A DNA stretch of 64,000 nucleotides from an uncultured Anaerolineae bacterium (GTDB lineage: Bacteria; Chloroflexota; Anaerolineae; Promineifilales; Promineifilaceae): contig CAJQMR010000039.1 of assembly GCA_905479495.1 (NCBI GenBank), positions 62,001-126,000 of the forward strand. The letters are read 5' to 3'. Within the stretch, counting starts at the first letter, position 1. The number at the start of each line of letters is the position of its first letter. Below, piece after piece: positions 26,691 to 36,316 of this stretch. The translations under genes were made by a program, and so were the position numbers. Under the pieces are notes generated by a model. It was not told where the DNA came from. It worked only from the letters and a program-made list of their open reading frames with translations, and made no database searches.

Positions 26691-27668
26691 TCAACGCTGA
26701 TAATCAAAAATAACTTTACTGCCGTCCTGACCCAGCGTAAACGGATACTCCTGAAAATCCTTCAATGCGTCCCGCACCTGTTCTTGTTGGCCACGCGGCA
26801 CGTACAGCAGTAAAAAGCCGCCACCACCTGCGCCCGAGATTTTGCCACCAATCGCGCCAGCTTTGCGCGCCGTTTCATACATATCATCCAGGGCGCTGTT
26901 ACTAATTTGGCTGGCCAGCTGTTTCTTTAACAGCCAGCTTTCGTGCAGCAGCGTACCCACCTCATCAATATTCTCGTTTTTAATTTCATTGCAAGCCACG
27001 TGAGCAATCTGCTTCATCTCCGACAAAATGGTGAGCTTGTCTTTGATGTTAGTCTTTTGCTCTTTGAGAATGGTGTCTGCCTTGCGGGTTACACCAGTGA
27101 AGAAAAGCAGCAAATTATCGCTCAGGCGGCGCATGGTGCGCTCGCTTAGCTCCAGCCGGTGCCCCACTACTTCACCACCAGTCGTGAACTCCATAAAACG
27201 TAACCCACCATACGCAGCGATATATTGATCCTGAATGCCTATTGGCTTACCTAAAATTTCTCGCTCAATGCGGCACGCCTCCTGCGCCAGCCGCTCGGTT
27301 AGCACCAGCTCTTTTTTATACGCATAGAGGGCGTGCAGTGCACCGACCGTTACTGTGCTGGAGGACCCCAACCCGGAGCCTTGATCAGGAATGTCACCCA
27401 TTGTGGTGATTTCGACACCCCGTTCAATGCCCGTCAGGCGCATGGCTTCACGAATGAGTTCGTGGTTAATCTCATCAACGTGGTCGATCATTTCAGTACG
27501 CGTGTAGCCAATGCGCAGCTTATCGTCAAACCGCTTCTTGATAGTGACAAAAATATATTTGTCGATAGCTGAAGAAAGAACACAGCCACCGTGTTCCAGA
27601 TAGTAAGATGGAAAATCAGTTCCCCCGCCAAACAGGCTCACCCGCAACGGGGTTTGAATGATAATCAT
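26691..27668 (-). CDS. hddA: GHMP kinase, D-glycero-alpha-D-manno-heptose 7-phosphate kinase-like
   Basis: A cytosolic GHMP-fold kinase of 325 residues that would phosphorylate heptose 7-phosphate at C1 in the GDP-heptose route. Motif 1 is PLRVSLFGGGTDFPSYY, the ATP loop (motif 2) is GSGLGSSSTVTVGALHA, and motif 3 is KISGAGGGGFLLLY. The strong N-terminal resemblance to HddA/fucose-kinase relatives, and gmhA next door, support the heptose assignment. The ATG at 27668 is at the family N-terminus; the open frame continues upstream into the preceding glycosyltransferase gene. No HddC nucleotidyltransferase is in the window. Confidence 0.88.
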   Translation of the reverse strand: MIIIQTPLRVSLFGGGTDFPSYYLEHGGCVLSSAIDKYIFVTIKKRFDDKLRIGYTRTEMIDHVDEINHELIREAMRLTGIERGVEITTMGDIPDQGSGLGSSSTVTVGALHALYAYKKELVLTERLAQEACRIEREILGKPIGIQDQYIAAYGGLRFMEFTTGGEVVGHRLELSERTMRRLSDNLLLFFTGVTRKADTILKEQKTNIKDKLTILSEMKQIAHVACNEIKNENIDEVGTLLHESWLLKKQLASQISNSALDDMYETARKAGAIGGKISGAGGGGFLLLYVPRGQQEQVRDALKDFQEYPFTLGQDGSKVIFDYQR

Positions 27669-27690
27669 GATGTCTGTACTCCGAGTGTTG

Positions 27691-28923
27691 TCATTGCTGC
27701 CAGCTGAGGGTGCGTGATGGTTGGCGCGACGAGGATTCAATGGCCTCAGCGTAGATAGTTTCTAATCGGGCGGCCACGTTTGGCCAATGATGGTATTGTT
27801 CGACATAGAGACGGCCGTTTCTACCTAACGTCTCTTGCTGCTTTGGATTCTCTAAAATAGACAAAATTGCCTGAGCATAGCTCTCGGGCGAATCGGCGAC
27901 CAGAAGATCGCGCTCTGGCTCAATGCACAAAGCCGAAACCGCATGGGGAGTCGTCACCACTGGCGTAGCACAGCCCATCGCCTCTAAAATCTTATTCTGG
28001 ATACCTGCACCATAGGTAATAGGCGCTACAGCAACCGTCGCCTGTTGTAAATAAGGAGGCAACGCATCCACCGTGCCGGTGACCACAATGTTGGGATTTT
28101 CGGCCAACGCCTGAATTTCCCGCGCCGGGTCTTTCCCCACCACCATCAGTTTGGCATCGGGGCGCTGCTGCCAGACGTGGGGCATGATTTCATGCACCAG
28201 ATGCAGCGTCATGGTCACGTTGGCATGGTAGCTCATCTTGCCACTAATCACTAACGTAGCAGGTTCCCGCGCCACGGCCGAATTTGGGCTAAAATGATCC
28301 ACATCCACCCCATTTCCCAGAACAGAAATTGGGGCTGGCGTGCTGCCCTGTGGTTTTAAACTAAGCAAAGCCTCCCGATCTACCGGAGAGGTGACCAGGA
28401 CATGATTAAACTTGTCTAACAGCCACCCTTCGTACCGAGCCGTCCGCTCCAAATCGAGCCAGCTGCGGAAGCGCCCTTTGAGGCTCTTGCTTTGGGAAGC
28501 TGCCTGGCGAAACAGATGCGTAATGCAGTCCACACTGTCCCAAATGACGGGCAGATTACTCTTTTCTTTGAAGTGCAGCCCATAGCGAGAGCCACGCAGA
28601 TGTTCAACATGAACCACATCATAAGGCGATTCACCATTGAGGTGAGCCACTAGTTCAGGCTTCCAAGAATAAACGCTTTGCAGCGGTTTACGGCTGGGCA
28701 ACGCCAGGGCGCTGTTTAGGAGAGAATGCCACAAAGGCATGGGAACGGCGATAACTTCATCACAAATTTCTTGCAGGGGAGCCAGATCGGCCCGCTCTTG
28801 TTCGTTGGCCCAAACGGTTAAAACCGTTACCCGGTTGCCTTTGGCAGACAGGTGTCGTATGAGATTATACGGCCGTGTCCGCACAAGATTGGGTACATAA
28901 GGCACAATAAACAAGACGTTCAT
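27691..28923 (-). CDS. GT4-family glycosyltransferase
   Basis: A 410-residue GT-B fold enzyme that uses a nucleotide sugar. The N-terminal acceptor domain starts MNVLFIVPYVPNLVRTRPYN with the TRP/YN element typical of this subgroup. The C-terminal donor domain carries VISGKMSYHANVTMTLHLV and the nucleotide-binding AGIQNKILEAMGCATPVVTT with its catalytic Glu. It has the same layout as the enzymes at 30597, 35095 and others in the cluster, suggesting local duplication. A small dyad AAGACC/GGTCTT (28953-28969) lies in its leader. The sugar and linkage are unknown. Confidence 0.9.
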   Translation of the reverse strand: MNVLFIVPYVPNLVRTRPYNLIRHLSAKGNRVTVLTVWANEQERADLAPLQEICDEVIAVPMPLWHSLLNSALALPSRKPLQSVYSWKPELVAHLNGESPYDVVHVEHLRGSRYGLHFKEKSNLPVIWDSVDCITHLFRQAASQSKSLKGRFRSWLDLERTARYEGWLLDKFNHVLVTSPVDREALLSLKPQGSTPAPISVLGNGVDVDHFSPNSAVAREPATLVISGKMSYHANVTMTLHLVHEIMPHVWQQRPDAKLMVVGKDPAREIQALAENPNIVVTGTVDALPPYLQQATVAVAPITYGAGIQNKILEAMGCATPVVTTPHAVSALCIEPERDLLVADSPESYAQAILSILENPKQQETLGRNGRLYVEQYHHWPNVAARLETIYAEAIESSSRQPSRTLSWQQ

Positions 28924-29230
28924 GAATTACACTTTTCCAATTCAAACCTGCCAAGACCAACGGGGTCTTTTATTTCATCAGCACCTGTAGAAGTTGTTCG
29001 CGTCGGTTCAGCTGAGGTGACTCCATCTCCGGCTGCAAGTTGTCAAATTAAACTTTTACCGGTCTGCTTCGCATGGTACTGAGTTAACCTTACCGCAAGC
29101 CTTACACGAGAGGGGACGACAAGCGCTTGAGAGACTGTCTAGGGTCTGCCCGTTTTCAATTTAGATTTTTGTGAACCGGCAAACCTTGCGGATGCGTTTC
29201 CTTTAGCAAAAGTTATCTGTGAACACATCC
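28924..29230. other. 307-base gap without gene
   Basis: Apart from the small dyad near the GT4 start (28953-28969) and a lone minus-strand TTGACA (29046-29041) without a convincing -10, nothing recognisable is seen. Confidence 0.6.
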
Positions 29231-30604
29231 CTAGGAAACGGCCGTAACCCCCGCAGGTCGTCGCCGTGCCAGCACCCGTTCCGCCAAATCCAGCAATCCA
29301 TACCCGGCAAAAATAACCAATATCACATCCACTGGAATGCGGTAACGGATCAACGTCCAGGTAAGGATATGCATCCCTGTGTAAACCAGCATGAACAGAT
29401 AAAGCAGCGTAAATGGCGAAGCCAGCCGCTCCCGCCAGGATGAAAAGGATTGTTTGAGCGTTAGGAACAAACCGTAAATCATAAACGGCAAAAAGACGCC
29501 AAAACTACCCACACGCGATAAATTGCTCACAATACCGGAATCACCAGAAGGCCAAAACATAAAGTAAGTGGGAATACGACTCAGAGAAAGCAGGACATAC
29601 CGTCCCGGATCGGCAGCAATGATTTTTAGCGCTTCAGATAGCAGGGCCGAATCCATCTCTGCTTCGTTTAAGCCCTGCGCTTGCAGCTCGTCAGGAATCA
29701 TGCGGTAATACTCGCCGGAGGGCAAAATGGGGATGAACTGGGTACCGTAGCGGGGATGATTGCCCCAAAAGAAGGCAAAACCAGAATTGGTATTCAGCGG
29801 CACAATGCGATCAAAGGCCCGATAGTTGCGAATGGTCCAAGGAGTGATCATCAACACCACTAAGGCTACTGGCAGCACAAAACTGGTAAGACGCGGCCGT
29901 TTAGCCCACCACAGCCAGAGCAGCAAGAAAGGCATAAAGAGCAGGAACAGCTGCCGCAGCAAAATGGTGATCCCCATTGCCAAACCAAGCACAGCCCATT
30001 GTTTGGTGGTGACATTTTGCGACTGGGTGATGGCAACGGCCGTATCAAACACCCACAAAATTCCTGTAATATAAAATCCTTCGGTGATGAGCGACGCGGT
30101 GTAATAGAAAAAGTAGATGTACACTGCCCCAATAGCCGCCGCCAGCAGCGCAACACGTTGGGCGCGGGCAACTTGTGGAGTGTAAGCGAACATCCCTTCG
30201 CCCTGTGTTTTGGGCGCAAAAATGCGGAACGACAGTCGGTACAACAGCCAGGGCATAACAATGCCCACAATCACTGCTTGCAAAATGCGGGCCAGCAGTG
30301 GGCTAGGGCCAAAAATCGAATAAACCACAATTAGATAAATGGTGTAAAGATATGACCAATGGGCTGTTGGCTCATTGGCGGCCGTGCCGGGCCACCACCG
30401 TTCGCCAAAGGAGAAGCCATGTCCATCCATCACGCGTAAGGCCAGATTGTGATAGGACACTTCGTCAAAGGTGCCAGGCAGTGCCTGAATTTCATTACCG
30501 TAGAACACAATGCCAGTCAGCACGCGCAGCAGCACGGAGAGGACCAGAATGGCAACAAGCACCCGTTTAGGATTTTTGAGCAATTCATTTAGCTTGTCAG
30601 ACAT
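29231..30604 (-). CDS. GT39/ArnT-like membrane glycosyltransferase
   Basis: A 457-residue polytopic inner-membrane protein with about ten to twelve hydrophobic segments and the GT-C fold of dolichyl/undecaprenyl-phosphate sugar transferases. The first external loop holds the acidic pair in TFDEVSYHNLA, at the place of the catalytic Asp/Glu in PMT and ArnT proteins. The family moves a sugar from a polyprenyl phosphate carrier to an acceptor outside the membrane. Its start overlaps the end of the upstream GT4 gene by eight bases, indicating coupling. The acceptor is unknown. Confidence 0.85.
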   Translation of the reverse strand: MSDKLNELLKNPKRVLVAILVLSVLLRVLTGIVFYGNEIQALPGTFDEVSYHNLALRVMDGHGFSFGERWWPGTAANEPTAHWSYLYTIYLIVVYSIFGPSPLLARILQAVIVGIVMPWLLYRLSFRIFAPKTQGEGMFAYTPQVARAQRVALLAAAIGAVYIYFFYYTASLITEGFYITGILWVFDTAVAITQSQNVTTKQWAVLGLAMGITILLRQLFLLFMPFLLLWLWWAKRPRLTSFVLPVALVVLMITPWTIRNYRAFDRIVPLNTNSGFAFFWGNHPRYGTQFIPILPSGEYYRMIPDELQAQGLNEAEMDSALLSEALKIIAADPGRYVLLSLSRIPTYFMFWPSGDSGIVSNLSRVGSFGVFLPFMIYGLFLTLKQSFSSWRERLASPFTLLYLFMLVYTGMHILTWTLIRYRIPVDVILVIFAGYGLLDLAERVLARRRPAGVTAVS

Positions 30605-31853
30605 AGCTTTGGGTCTCCGTTAGGGTAGATGCGCGTGCGTAGACGGCATCCATTTGTTTGAGCACCGCGCGCCAATCATAGCGAGCTTCGGCCAGTTTAC
30701 GGCCGTTCACCGCCAACATCTCCTGCAATTCAGAATCGTTCAGCAGATTCACCGTTGCTGCGGCAAAGGTTTGCGGATCATCGGCCAGTAAAATTTCCTT
30801 ATCCGCTTCGGCAATGATCCCTTCCAGACCAATCGTGGTGGTCACCGTGGGCATGGCCCGGGCAAACGCCTCCAGCAGACGCACCCGCATCCCACTACCC
30901 GCCCGCACCGGCACCACCATCAAAGCGGCCGCTTCCATGTACGGCGTTAAATCATCCACGTAACCCGTCACGTTAATCGCCCCATTGGACTGTTCCGCCA
31001 TCTGCACAAAATCGGCGGGCGGATTTTTGCCAATGACGGTCAGCGTCACATCTGGCACCTGCTGCTGCACCAAGGGGAATATTTCTTGCAAAAACCAGCG
31101 AATGCCATCGGCATTGGGTGGATAACTCAACGTGCCCAGCGTCAGAATATTACGTGAGCCTGCTTTGCGTTGAATGGGCTGCAAAACCTGGGCATCCACG
31201 GCAATTGGAATGGAGCTGATACGTTCGTTCAGGGCAGCAGCGCTGCCGTTTTTTACCCCAGCCAGCAGCAAATCCCGGTCAGGATCGATAACTACCATCG
31301 TGTGATCGAACTGTTCGACCAGCATGCCTTCATACTGCTTGATGCGATTTTCTTCAATCTGGTAAACGGGTTTAAGGAACCAGGGGGCATTCTGGCGCAT
31401 GCGCTCCCAGATGGACCAGGTGGCGTTATGCGCATCGAAGATGATGTACGGCCGTTTCCCCCCACCTAACTTTTTGGCATCTAAGGCAAACTGGGTCATC
31501 GTCAACTGATCGGCGTGTACCACGTCAAATTCCTGCCCAGCCAGCAGCTTCTGCACCAGTTGGCGCATGCCTTTCAAATCATCCCGCTCAATCAGGAACG
31601 GCCGTCCCGACAAATGACTTTGCAGCCAATACTTCACGTCCGCCACGCGAGAACGGTTGATGGGCACGGTGTGAACGGCCGTGCACACTTCATCCAGTTT
31701 GGGTAGATACGGCCGTTCTTCTTCACGTACAAAAGAGGCCAGCGTCACATCGTGGCCCCGCTCATGCAAATAGCGCAGCACATGCCACGTTTTCACGCGC
31801 GGTCCGGCATTGGGGGGATAGGGAATAATCTGGGTGAGAAACAAAATCCGCAT
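30597..31853 (-). CDS. GT4-family glycosyltransferase
   Basis: A 418-residue GT-B enzyme. It begins MRILFLTQIIPYPPNAGPRVK, the same N-terminal layout as the proteins at 35095 and 27691, and has a donor domain with LGTLSYPPNADGIRWFL and AGSGMRVRLLEAFARAMPTVTT. The start at 31853 is chosen because this motif opens the family; the frame is open for 26 more codons that overlap the GT2 gene. It is seven bases after the GT2 stop and overlaps the next gene by eight bases, so it is inside a tight operon. Confidence 0.9.
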   Translation of the reverse strand: MRILFLTQIIPYPPNAGPRVKTWHVLRYLHERGHDVTLASFVREEERPYLPKLDEVCTAVHTVPINRSRVADVKYWLQSHLSGRPFLIERDDLKGMRQLVQKLLAGQEFDVVHADQLTMTQFALDAKKLGGGKRPYIIFDAHNATWSIWERMRQNAPWFLKPVYQIEENRIKQYEGMLVEQFDHTMVVIDPDRDLLLAGVKNGSAAALNERISSIPIAVDAQVLQPIQRKAGSRNILTLGTLSYPPNADGIRWFLQEIFPLVQQQVPDVTLTVIGKNPPADFVQMAEQSNGAINVTGYVDDLTPYMEAAALMVVPVRAGSGMRVRLLEAFARAMPTVTTTIGLEGIIAEADKEILLADDPQTFAAATVNLLNDSELQEMLAVNGRKLAEARYDWRAVLKQMDAVYARASTLTETQSYV

Positions 31854-31860
31854 AATATAC

Positions 31861-32775
31861 CTACATACTGGGGAGGGTGAGAAGGAGACGTCCGTAATGC
31901 CGCGCCATATGCAATTGATTATCACTGCCATCTGATTTCCGCAGCCAGACCAAGGGAGCCAGCGCCAGGCGCAGCAAAGCCGCCAGCCCCAACACCACCT
32001 TGTAAAGCGCCACGGTCAACCAACCGTAATGCTTGCGGAAAAAGCGCAGTTTGCCCCGATAGAGCTGTAAAAACATCTCAGCCAGCACCTGCTTGGCACT
32101 TTGCCCCCAATAATGAACCACCTGCGATTGCGGCACCCAAAACAGTCGCCAACCGGCTTTCTGCAGCCGGAAGCATAAATCCACCTCTTCCGAATACATA
32201 AAATAGCCTTCATCTAGCAGGCCAACCTTATCCAGTACCGACTTACGCAGCAGCAGCGACGCGCCCATCAATACATCTACCTCACGCGGCTGATCCAACT
32301 GCCACTTGCTCATGTCATAGCTGCCGTAAGGCACCACGGCATCTAAATAAAACATGCGCCAAAACTCACGGCTCAAGGTGGGTCGCGGATGGCAAGAAGG
32401 TTGCAGGGTACCATCGGCATTTAACAGGCGCGACCCCGCTGCTCCGGCTTCTGGATGAGCATCCATGAAGGCCACCAACGCATTCAGCGCATCCGGCTTC
32501 AGCTCCGTATCCGGGTTGAGCAGCAAAATATATTCACCCTGGCAATGGGGGATAGCCCGGTTGTTGCCACCGGCAAAGCCCAAATTTTCTTCGCTAGCAA
32601 TAAGCTCAACCTGAGGGAATTGAGAACGAACCATAGCCACGGTATCGTCCTTGGACTGATTATCAACCACCCATACTTCAAATGGCTGCTCCAAAGGATA
32701 GGTGTATATAGAATGCAAACAGGCTTCCAGTAAATCTTTGGTGTTCCAGCTAACTATTACAATCGACAGTTTCAT
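31861..32775 (-). CDS. GT2-family glycosyltransferase (rhamnosyltransferase-like)
   Basis: A 304-residue GT-A fold enzyme. LSIVIVSWNTKDLLEACL opens the nucleotide-binding half, VVDNQSKDDTVAMV follows, the metal-binding DxD-like motif is LLLNPDTEL, and the catalytic region is GYFMYSEEVDLCFRLQKAGW. The final 60 residues are hydrophobic (VALYKVVLGLAALLRLALAPL), suggesting membrane association. This is the wbbL-type group that often transfers rhamnose to lipid-linked glycans. It is the only GT2 enzyme in the cluster. Confidence 0.92.
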   Translation of the reverse strand: MKLSIVIVSWNTKDLLEACLHSIYTYPLEQPFEVWVVDNQSKDDTVAMVRSQFPQVELIASEENLGFAGGNNRAIPHCQGEYILLLNPDTELKPDALNALVAFMDAHPEAGAAGSRLLNADGTLQPSCHPRPTLSREFWRMFYLDAVVPYGSYDMSKWQLDQPREVDVLMGASLLLRKSVLDKVGLLDEGYFMYSEEVDLCFRLQKAGWRLFWVPQSQVVHYWGQSAKQVLAEMFLQLYRGKLRFFRKHYGWLTVALYKVVLGLAALLRLALAPLVWLRKSDGSDNQLHMARHYGRLLLTLPSM

Positions 32776-32804
32776 TGGCTCTCACATTACTAAGATAGAG
32801 ACAG

Positions 32805-33632
32805 CTACGACCAGTTCAAATCCTGCTCATACCCCAACTCAATCATTTGCTGGCCACACAACTCTTTAAATCGCTCAATATGTTCCGGCTTGAGGTAGTT
32901 GCGCCAATCCCCCACAATACCCTTGCGAAAATGAGATTTCTCGTCTTCTTGCCCAGGTTTGCGTTGGCTTTGCCAAATACGTTTGCCCATCGAAAGTCTG
33001 GCAAACCGATTTCGCTCGACAATCACTTCCGCTAAACTTTTATTATTGAGAATTCCCAAATAATCTAAGACTGAGCTGAAATGCGGCACAGGGTCAGCCA
33101 ACAACTCTTCATATCGAATACAGAGCACCTCAGCATTGCCATTTAGCCAGCTTTGGGCCAGGGCAATCATGTCGTGCATACTGGGTAACTTTTCTCGCCC
33201 CTCAATGCACAGCATCAGCGCCTCATCGTTGTCCATTGCCTGCATCCGGTCATGCCAAACATGATTGGTGCTGCGCTTAACATGAAACATGCGCGAAACA
33301 AGCTGGTCTCGCGGATCACGAAGCATCAAAATCACCTTGATGCCTTCATCCAGCAATATATTTTTCAGCTCCGGCGTGTAAGCATCATGCCCATGCACCA
33401 CATGCCCCGGCTGTGTACCGTGATATTTCTGCAAATCGCCATAATAATTGCCGATGTCTTCATAACCGGGCAATGAAGCAATCATTTTAAGCATCCAGGT
33501 TGTGCCGGATTTTGGACTGCCATTCACCAGCACCTTGGCTTTGCTTTGCTGCGCGCTGCCAATTTGATGCTTGAGATAAACATAGCCATACTTTAATTCT
33601 TCACCAGCCACGGTGAATAATTGACCTAACAT
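32805..33632 (-). CDS. PAPS-dependent sulfotransferase
   Basis: A 275-residue sulfotransferase domain protein. The 5'-phosphosulfate loop is GSPKSGTTW (residues about 38-46), the 3'-phosphate site is LMLRDPRDQLVSRM, and HFRKGIVGDWRNYL near the C-terminus matches the Sulfotransfer_1 fold. It transfers sulfate from PAPS to a hydroxyl or amine, here most probably of a sugar or lipid in the cluster (inference). ATG 33632 is chosen because AAAGGTG precedes it; a TTG five codons upstream overlaps that site. A second, different sulfotransferase lies at 41428-42246. Confidence 0.88.
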   Translation of the reverse strand: MLGQLFTVAGEELKYGYVYLKHQIGSAQQSKAKVLVNGSPKSGTTWMLKMIASLPGYEDIGNYYGDLQKYHGTQPGHVVHGHDAYTPELKNILLDEGIKVILMLRDPRDQLVSRMFHVKRSTNHVWHDRMQAMDNDEALMLCIEGREKLPSMHDMIALAQSWLNGNAEVLCIRYEELLADPVPHFSSVLDYLGILNNKSLAEVIVERNRFARLSMGKRIWQSQRKPGQEDEKSHFRKGIVGDWRNYLKPEHIERFKELCGQQMIELGYEQDLNWS

Positions 33633-33691
33633 AGTGTCACCTTTCAAAATAGGCTGAGTATGTTGCTCCTCAGCCAGGTTAAATTCATTTA

Positions 33692-35098
33692 TTAATCAAG
33701 AGAAATGCCAGCTCGTCGCATTTGATCAATGGCTACGAGCCCTCCTAGGAAGAACCAGGCGTAGATGCTGGAACGCAAACCAAAAATGCCGATATTGTAG
33801 ACAAAGGGCAAGACCCAATCCCCAAACATACCAGCCGCAACAGAGCCAGCCAGACCACCCAACGCCCCATAAACAAAAGCCTGGGTAAAGCCATCTTTGG
33901 GCACCTGGTTGCGCAAACGCCAGCCCAACTGCCAGGTCACGACCACAAACCAGATGAAGCAAGCCAACCCAAGGATTCCAGTTTGGGCCACAATGTCAAC
34001 GTAATTATTGTGTGAGTTAAATTCTACGTAAAAGCCAAGAATTGGGAATAGGAGGGTGTAGTTATAGTAATTGCCGGGTCCTAAGCCCAGGATTGGGTTT
34101 ACCTTGATAATTTCTCCGACAATACGCCACGCTTCCAACCGGGTCATGGCACTATATTCGTTGTCCCCAATAAAAATGGAGTTGTAGATGGGCTGGAAGA
34201 GCAAAATAAGGCTGGCAACGCCCACCATGGTGAGGGGCATAGCCCATTTGGGGCGCGCCACCCAAAGAATGACAAACAATCCGACAAACGATGGTGCCCA
34301 CCCAGACGTCCAGGCGCGATTCCGCCCCAACGCCAAATATAAATAACCAACTAAAATGGCCAGGAATATGCCCCGCCACTTCATCGCCAATTTTTTATTA
34401 AACAATGCCTGGCTAAAAGTCATACAGGCCAACCACAACCAGAAGAGGCTGCCCCCGGTCGTTTTGGGGTGAAGCAGCAGCTGGTTCAGGGTCCGCCAAC
34501 CCGGCAATACGCGCATACCGATGAATACAGCTGGCCCTGCCAACCCTATAAAGAGATAAACCATCCATTTGAGCCAGCGAATGTCGCGAATTTGATGGGC
34601 CACCAAGATAAAAGCGGCAAATGAGATAATAAAGATGGCCACGCCACCAATTTGATTATCAATGGGTACTTGAGCGATAGAGAACCAAGGTAGCTGACCA
34701 ACAATGAAAGCGAGAATGACAACGGCCGTAAATAAAATCAGCGGCGTCATGGTGGGTGAATTCACCAAATTGATTTCACGCTGCCGCACCACCATGTCAA
34801 CAATCCACAGGACCGTCAGCAGCAGAACGACCATCGCGATCAGGCCAATCGGAGGAATATCAATCTTAAAAACGGTGGAGATTACGATGACTAGCAAAAA
34901 ACCAAGCGGTGGATAACGTACAATCAAATACCCACCCACAACCAACACGGGCAGCGCCGCAATCACTGCGAGAAGGGAAATTTGTGGCCCGGTACGGGCA
35001 ATGACCAGCGTGAGAAACAGCATCCCAATGATAACCAACAATCGCAGCCATCGTTTGGTTTCCCCAGAGCCTAACGTTTTTTGAATGAATGAGGTCAT
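33692..35098 (-). CDS. O-antigen ligase/polymerase family membrane protein (Wzy/WaaL-like)
   Basis: A 468-residue polytopic membrane protein with about twelve hydrophobic segments. A larger external loop contains WRIVGEIIKVNPILGLGPGN and then FNSHNNYVDIVAQTGILGL, which is the conserved HN(x)YL and following helix of the Wzy_C family. Such enzymes polymerise lipid-linked repeat units or ligate glycan to an acceptor on the outer face of the membrane. Its first bases overlap the preceding GT4 gene's stop by four. A second protein of the family is at 60372-62258. Confidence 0.9.
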   Translation of the reverse strand: MTSFIQKTLGSGETKRWLRLLVIIGMLFLTLVIARTGPQISLLAVIAALPVLVVGGYLIVRYPPLGFLLVIVISTVFKIDIPPIGLIAMVVLLLTVLWIVDMVVRQREINLVNSPTMTPLILFTAVVILAFIVGQLPWFSIAQVPIDNQIGGVAIFIISFAAFILVAHQIRDIRWLKWMVYLFIGLAGPAVFIGMRVLPGWRTLNQLLLHPKTTGGSLFWLWLACMTFSQALFNKKLAMKWRGIFLAILVGYLYLALGRNRAWTSGWAPSFVGLFVILWVARPKWAMPLTMVGVASLILLFQPIYNSIFIGDNEYSAMTRLEAWRIVGEIIKVNPILGLGPGNYYNYTLLFPILGFYVEFNSHNNYVDIVAQTGILGLACFIWFVVVTWQLGWRLRNQVPKDGFTQAFVYGALGGLAGSVAAGMFGDWVLPFVYNIGIFGLRSSIYAWFFLGGLVAIDQMRRAGISLD

Positions 35099-36285
35099 AT
35101 GCTTTTAGCCTGGGCCGTCCGCTCGACTAGATGGAGAAAGTGCGGCGTTACGGAAGGCCAATCATATTTTTCAGCAATCAATTGATAGCCATTATCGGCA
35201 ATCTGTTTATACAAATTTGGATCACGCAGCAGACTCACCACCGCATCGGCAAATGCCTGGGGCGTATCGGCCAGCAGCAAATGTTTGCCATGTTCCACGT
35301 CCAGCCCTTCGGCACCTTTGCTAGTAGCCACGACGGGCGTGCGCAAGGCCATCGCCTCTAGAATCTTGAGCCGGGTACCACCACCCATAAAAATCGGGGC
35401 CAGGCCGATGCACGAAGAGGCAATCCAGCTGCGAATATCATCAACAAAGCCGGTAAGCGTCACGTTGTTGGCTGGGGGCAGCGGTAAATTGGCATGATCA
35501 CCCGTGATGCTCAACTGCACGTCGGGTACTTGGGCCTGCACCAACGGATTCACCTCGCGCACGTACCATTCCATCGCCTGGTGGTTGACGTGATAGGTGA
35601 AGGAGCCGGTGAAGATGAGTGAATTCGGCCGTTTGGCCACATTCACCACATTATAATCGGCCAAATTCATACAGTTGGGAATAATTTCTACGTTGTTGTA
35701 GCCGGGAACGGCCGTTTTCACCAAGGCTTGTTCCGGTTCAGAAACCACCGTACAGGTGTCAAAATATTGTAGCAGCTCACGCAAATAATTTTTCTGCTTG
35801 GCCAGCGTCATCCGGTAGCGCAGTCGGGATTTGAACGAATTGGCTTGGGCCAGTTGCTCATGGTAAATGCCCATCTCCACTTCTTCAAACAACGCAGGGA
35901 TATTTTGGAACTGACGGCCGTATCCCGCCGTGCCCACCTGAGAAGCAATAATCACGTCAAACTGGTTCTCGGCAATGAGCTGTTGGATTTTGTTGGCCAT
36001 TTCTGGCGAGTGGCTGTCCAGCACAGAACGAGGCTTGGGATTGAGCAACCCGGCAATGGAAGTGCCGCTGGTCGGATTAAATTTAGGCCAGGGCACGGTG
36101 TGAATCTCGTGGCAAAGCGAACGGATTTCCGGCGCGTCGGTATCCACCAGTTCCTGCTGTTCACGGAAGCTGAGCAACGTAATTGTATGCCTGGCCGCCA
36201 GCGCCCGCAGCAGGTGAAAAACCCGCAGCTTGGAGCCGTTGTTAGGCGGAAAAGGATACCAGCGAGACAGAAATAAAATATTCAT
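35095..36285 (-). CDS. GT4-family glycosyltransferase
   Basis: A 396-residue GT-B enzyme beginning MNILFLSRWYPFPPNNGSKLR, with donor-domain motifs LIFTGSFTYHVNHQAMEW and GGGTRLKILEAMALRTPVVAT (the catalytic Glu is in LEAM). It ends in the LVERTAQAKSI tail and overlaps the O-antigen-ligase-like gene by four bases. The ATG at 36285 lacks a clear Shine-Dalgarno. The close layout similarity to the GT4 enzymes at 27691 and 30597 points to paralogues with different acceptors. Confidence 0.9.
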   Translation of the reverse strand: MNILFLSRWYPFPPNNGSKLRVFHLLRALAARHTITLLSFREQQELVDTDAPEIRSLCHEIHTVPWPKFNPTSGTSIAGLLNPKPRSVLDSHSPEMANKIQQLIAENQFDVIIASQVGTAGYGRQFQNIPALFEEVEMGIYHEQLAQANSFKSRLRYRMTLAKQKNYLRELLQYFDTCTVVSEPEQALVKTAVPGYNNVEIIPNCMNLADYNVVNVAKRPNSLIFTGSFTYHVNHQAMEWYVREVNPLVQAQVPDVQLSITGDHANLPLPPANNVTLTGFVDDIRSWIASSCIGLAPIFMGGGTRLKILEAMALRTPVVATSKGAEGLDVEHGKHLLLADTPQAFADAVVSLLRDPNLYKQIADNGYQLIAEKYDWPSVTPHFLHLVERTAQAKSI

Positions 36286-36316
36286 TCAGTGCTTTAAGAG
36301 AATGTCTGTGTGCGAA

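Noticed and set aside
31717..34721. A 3-kb stretch without ACGGCCGT, as a sign of recent import
   Set aside because: With a mean spacing of about 690 bases, one such gap among 93 is expected by chance; the genes there show no other sign of transfer.
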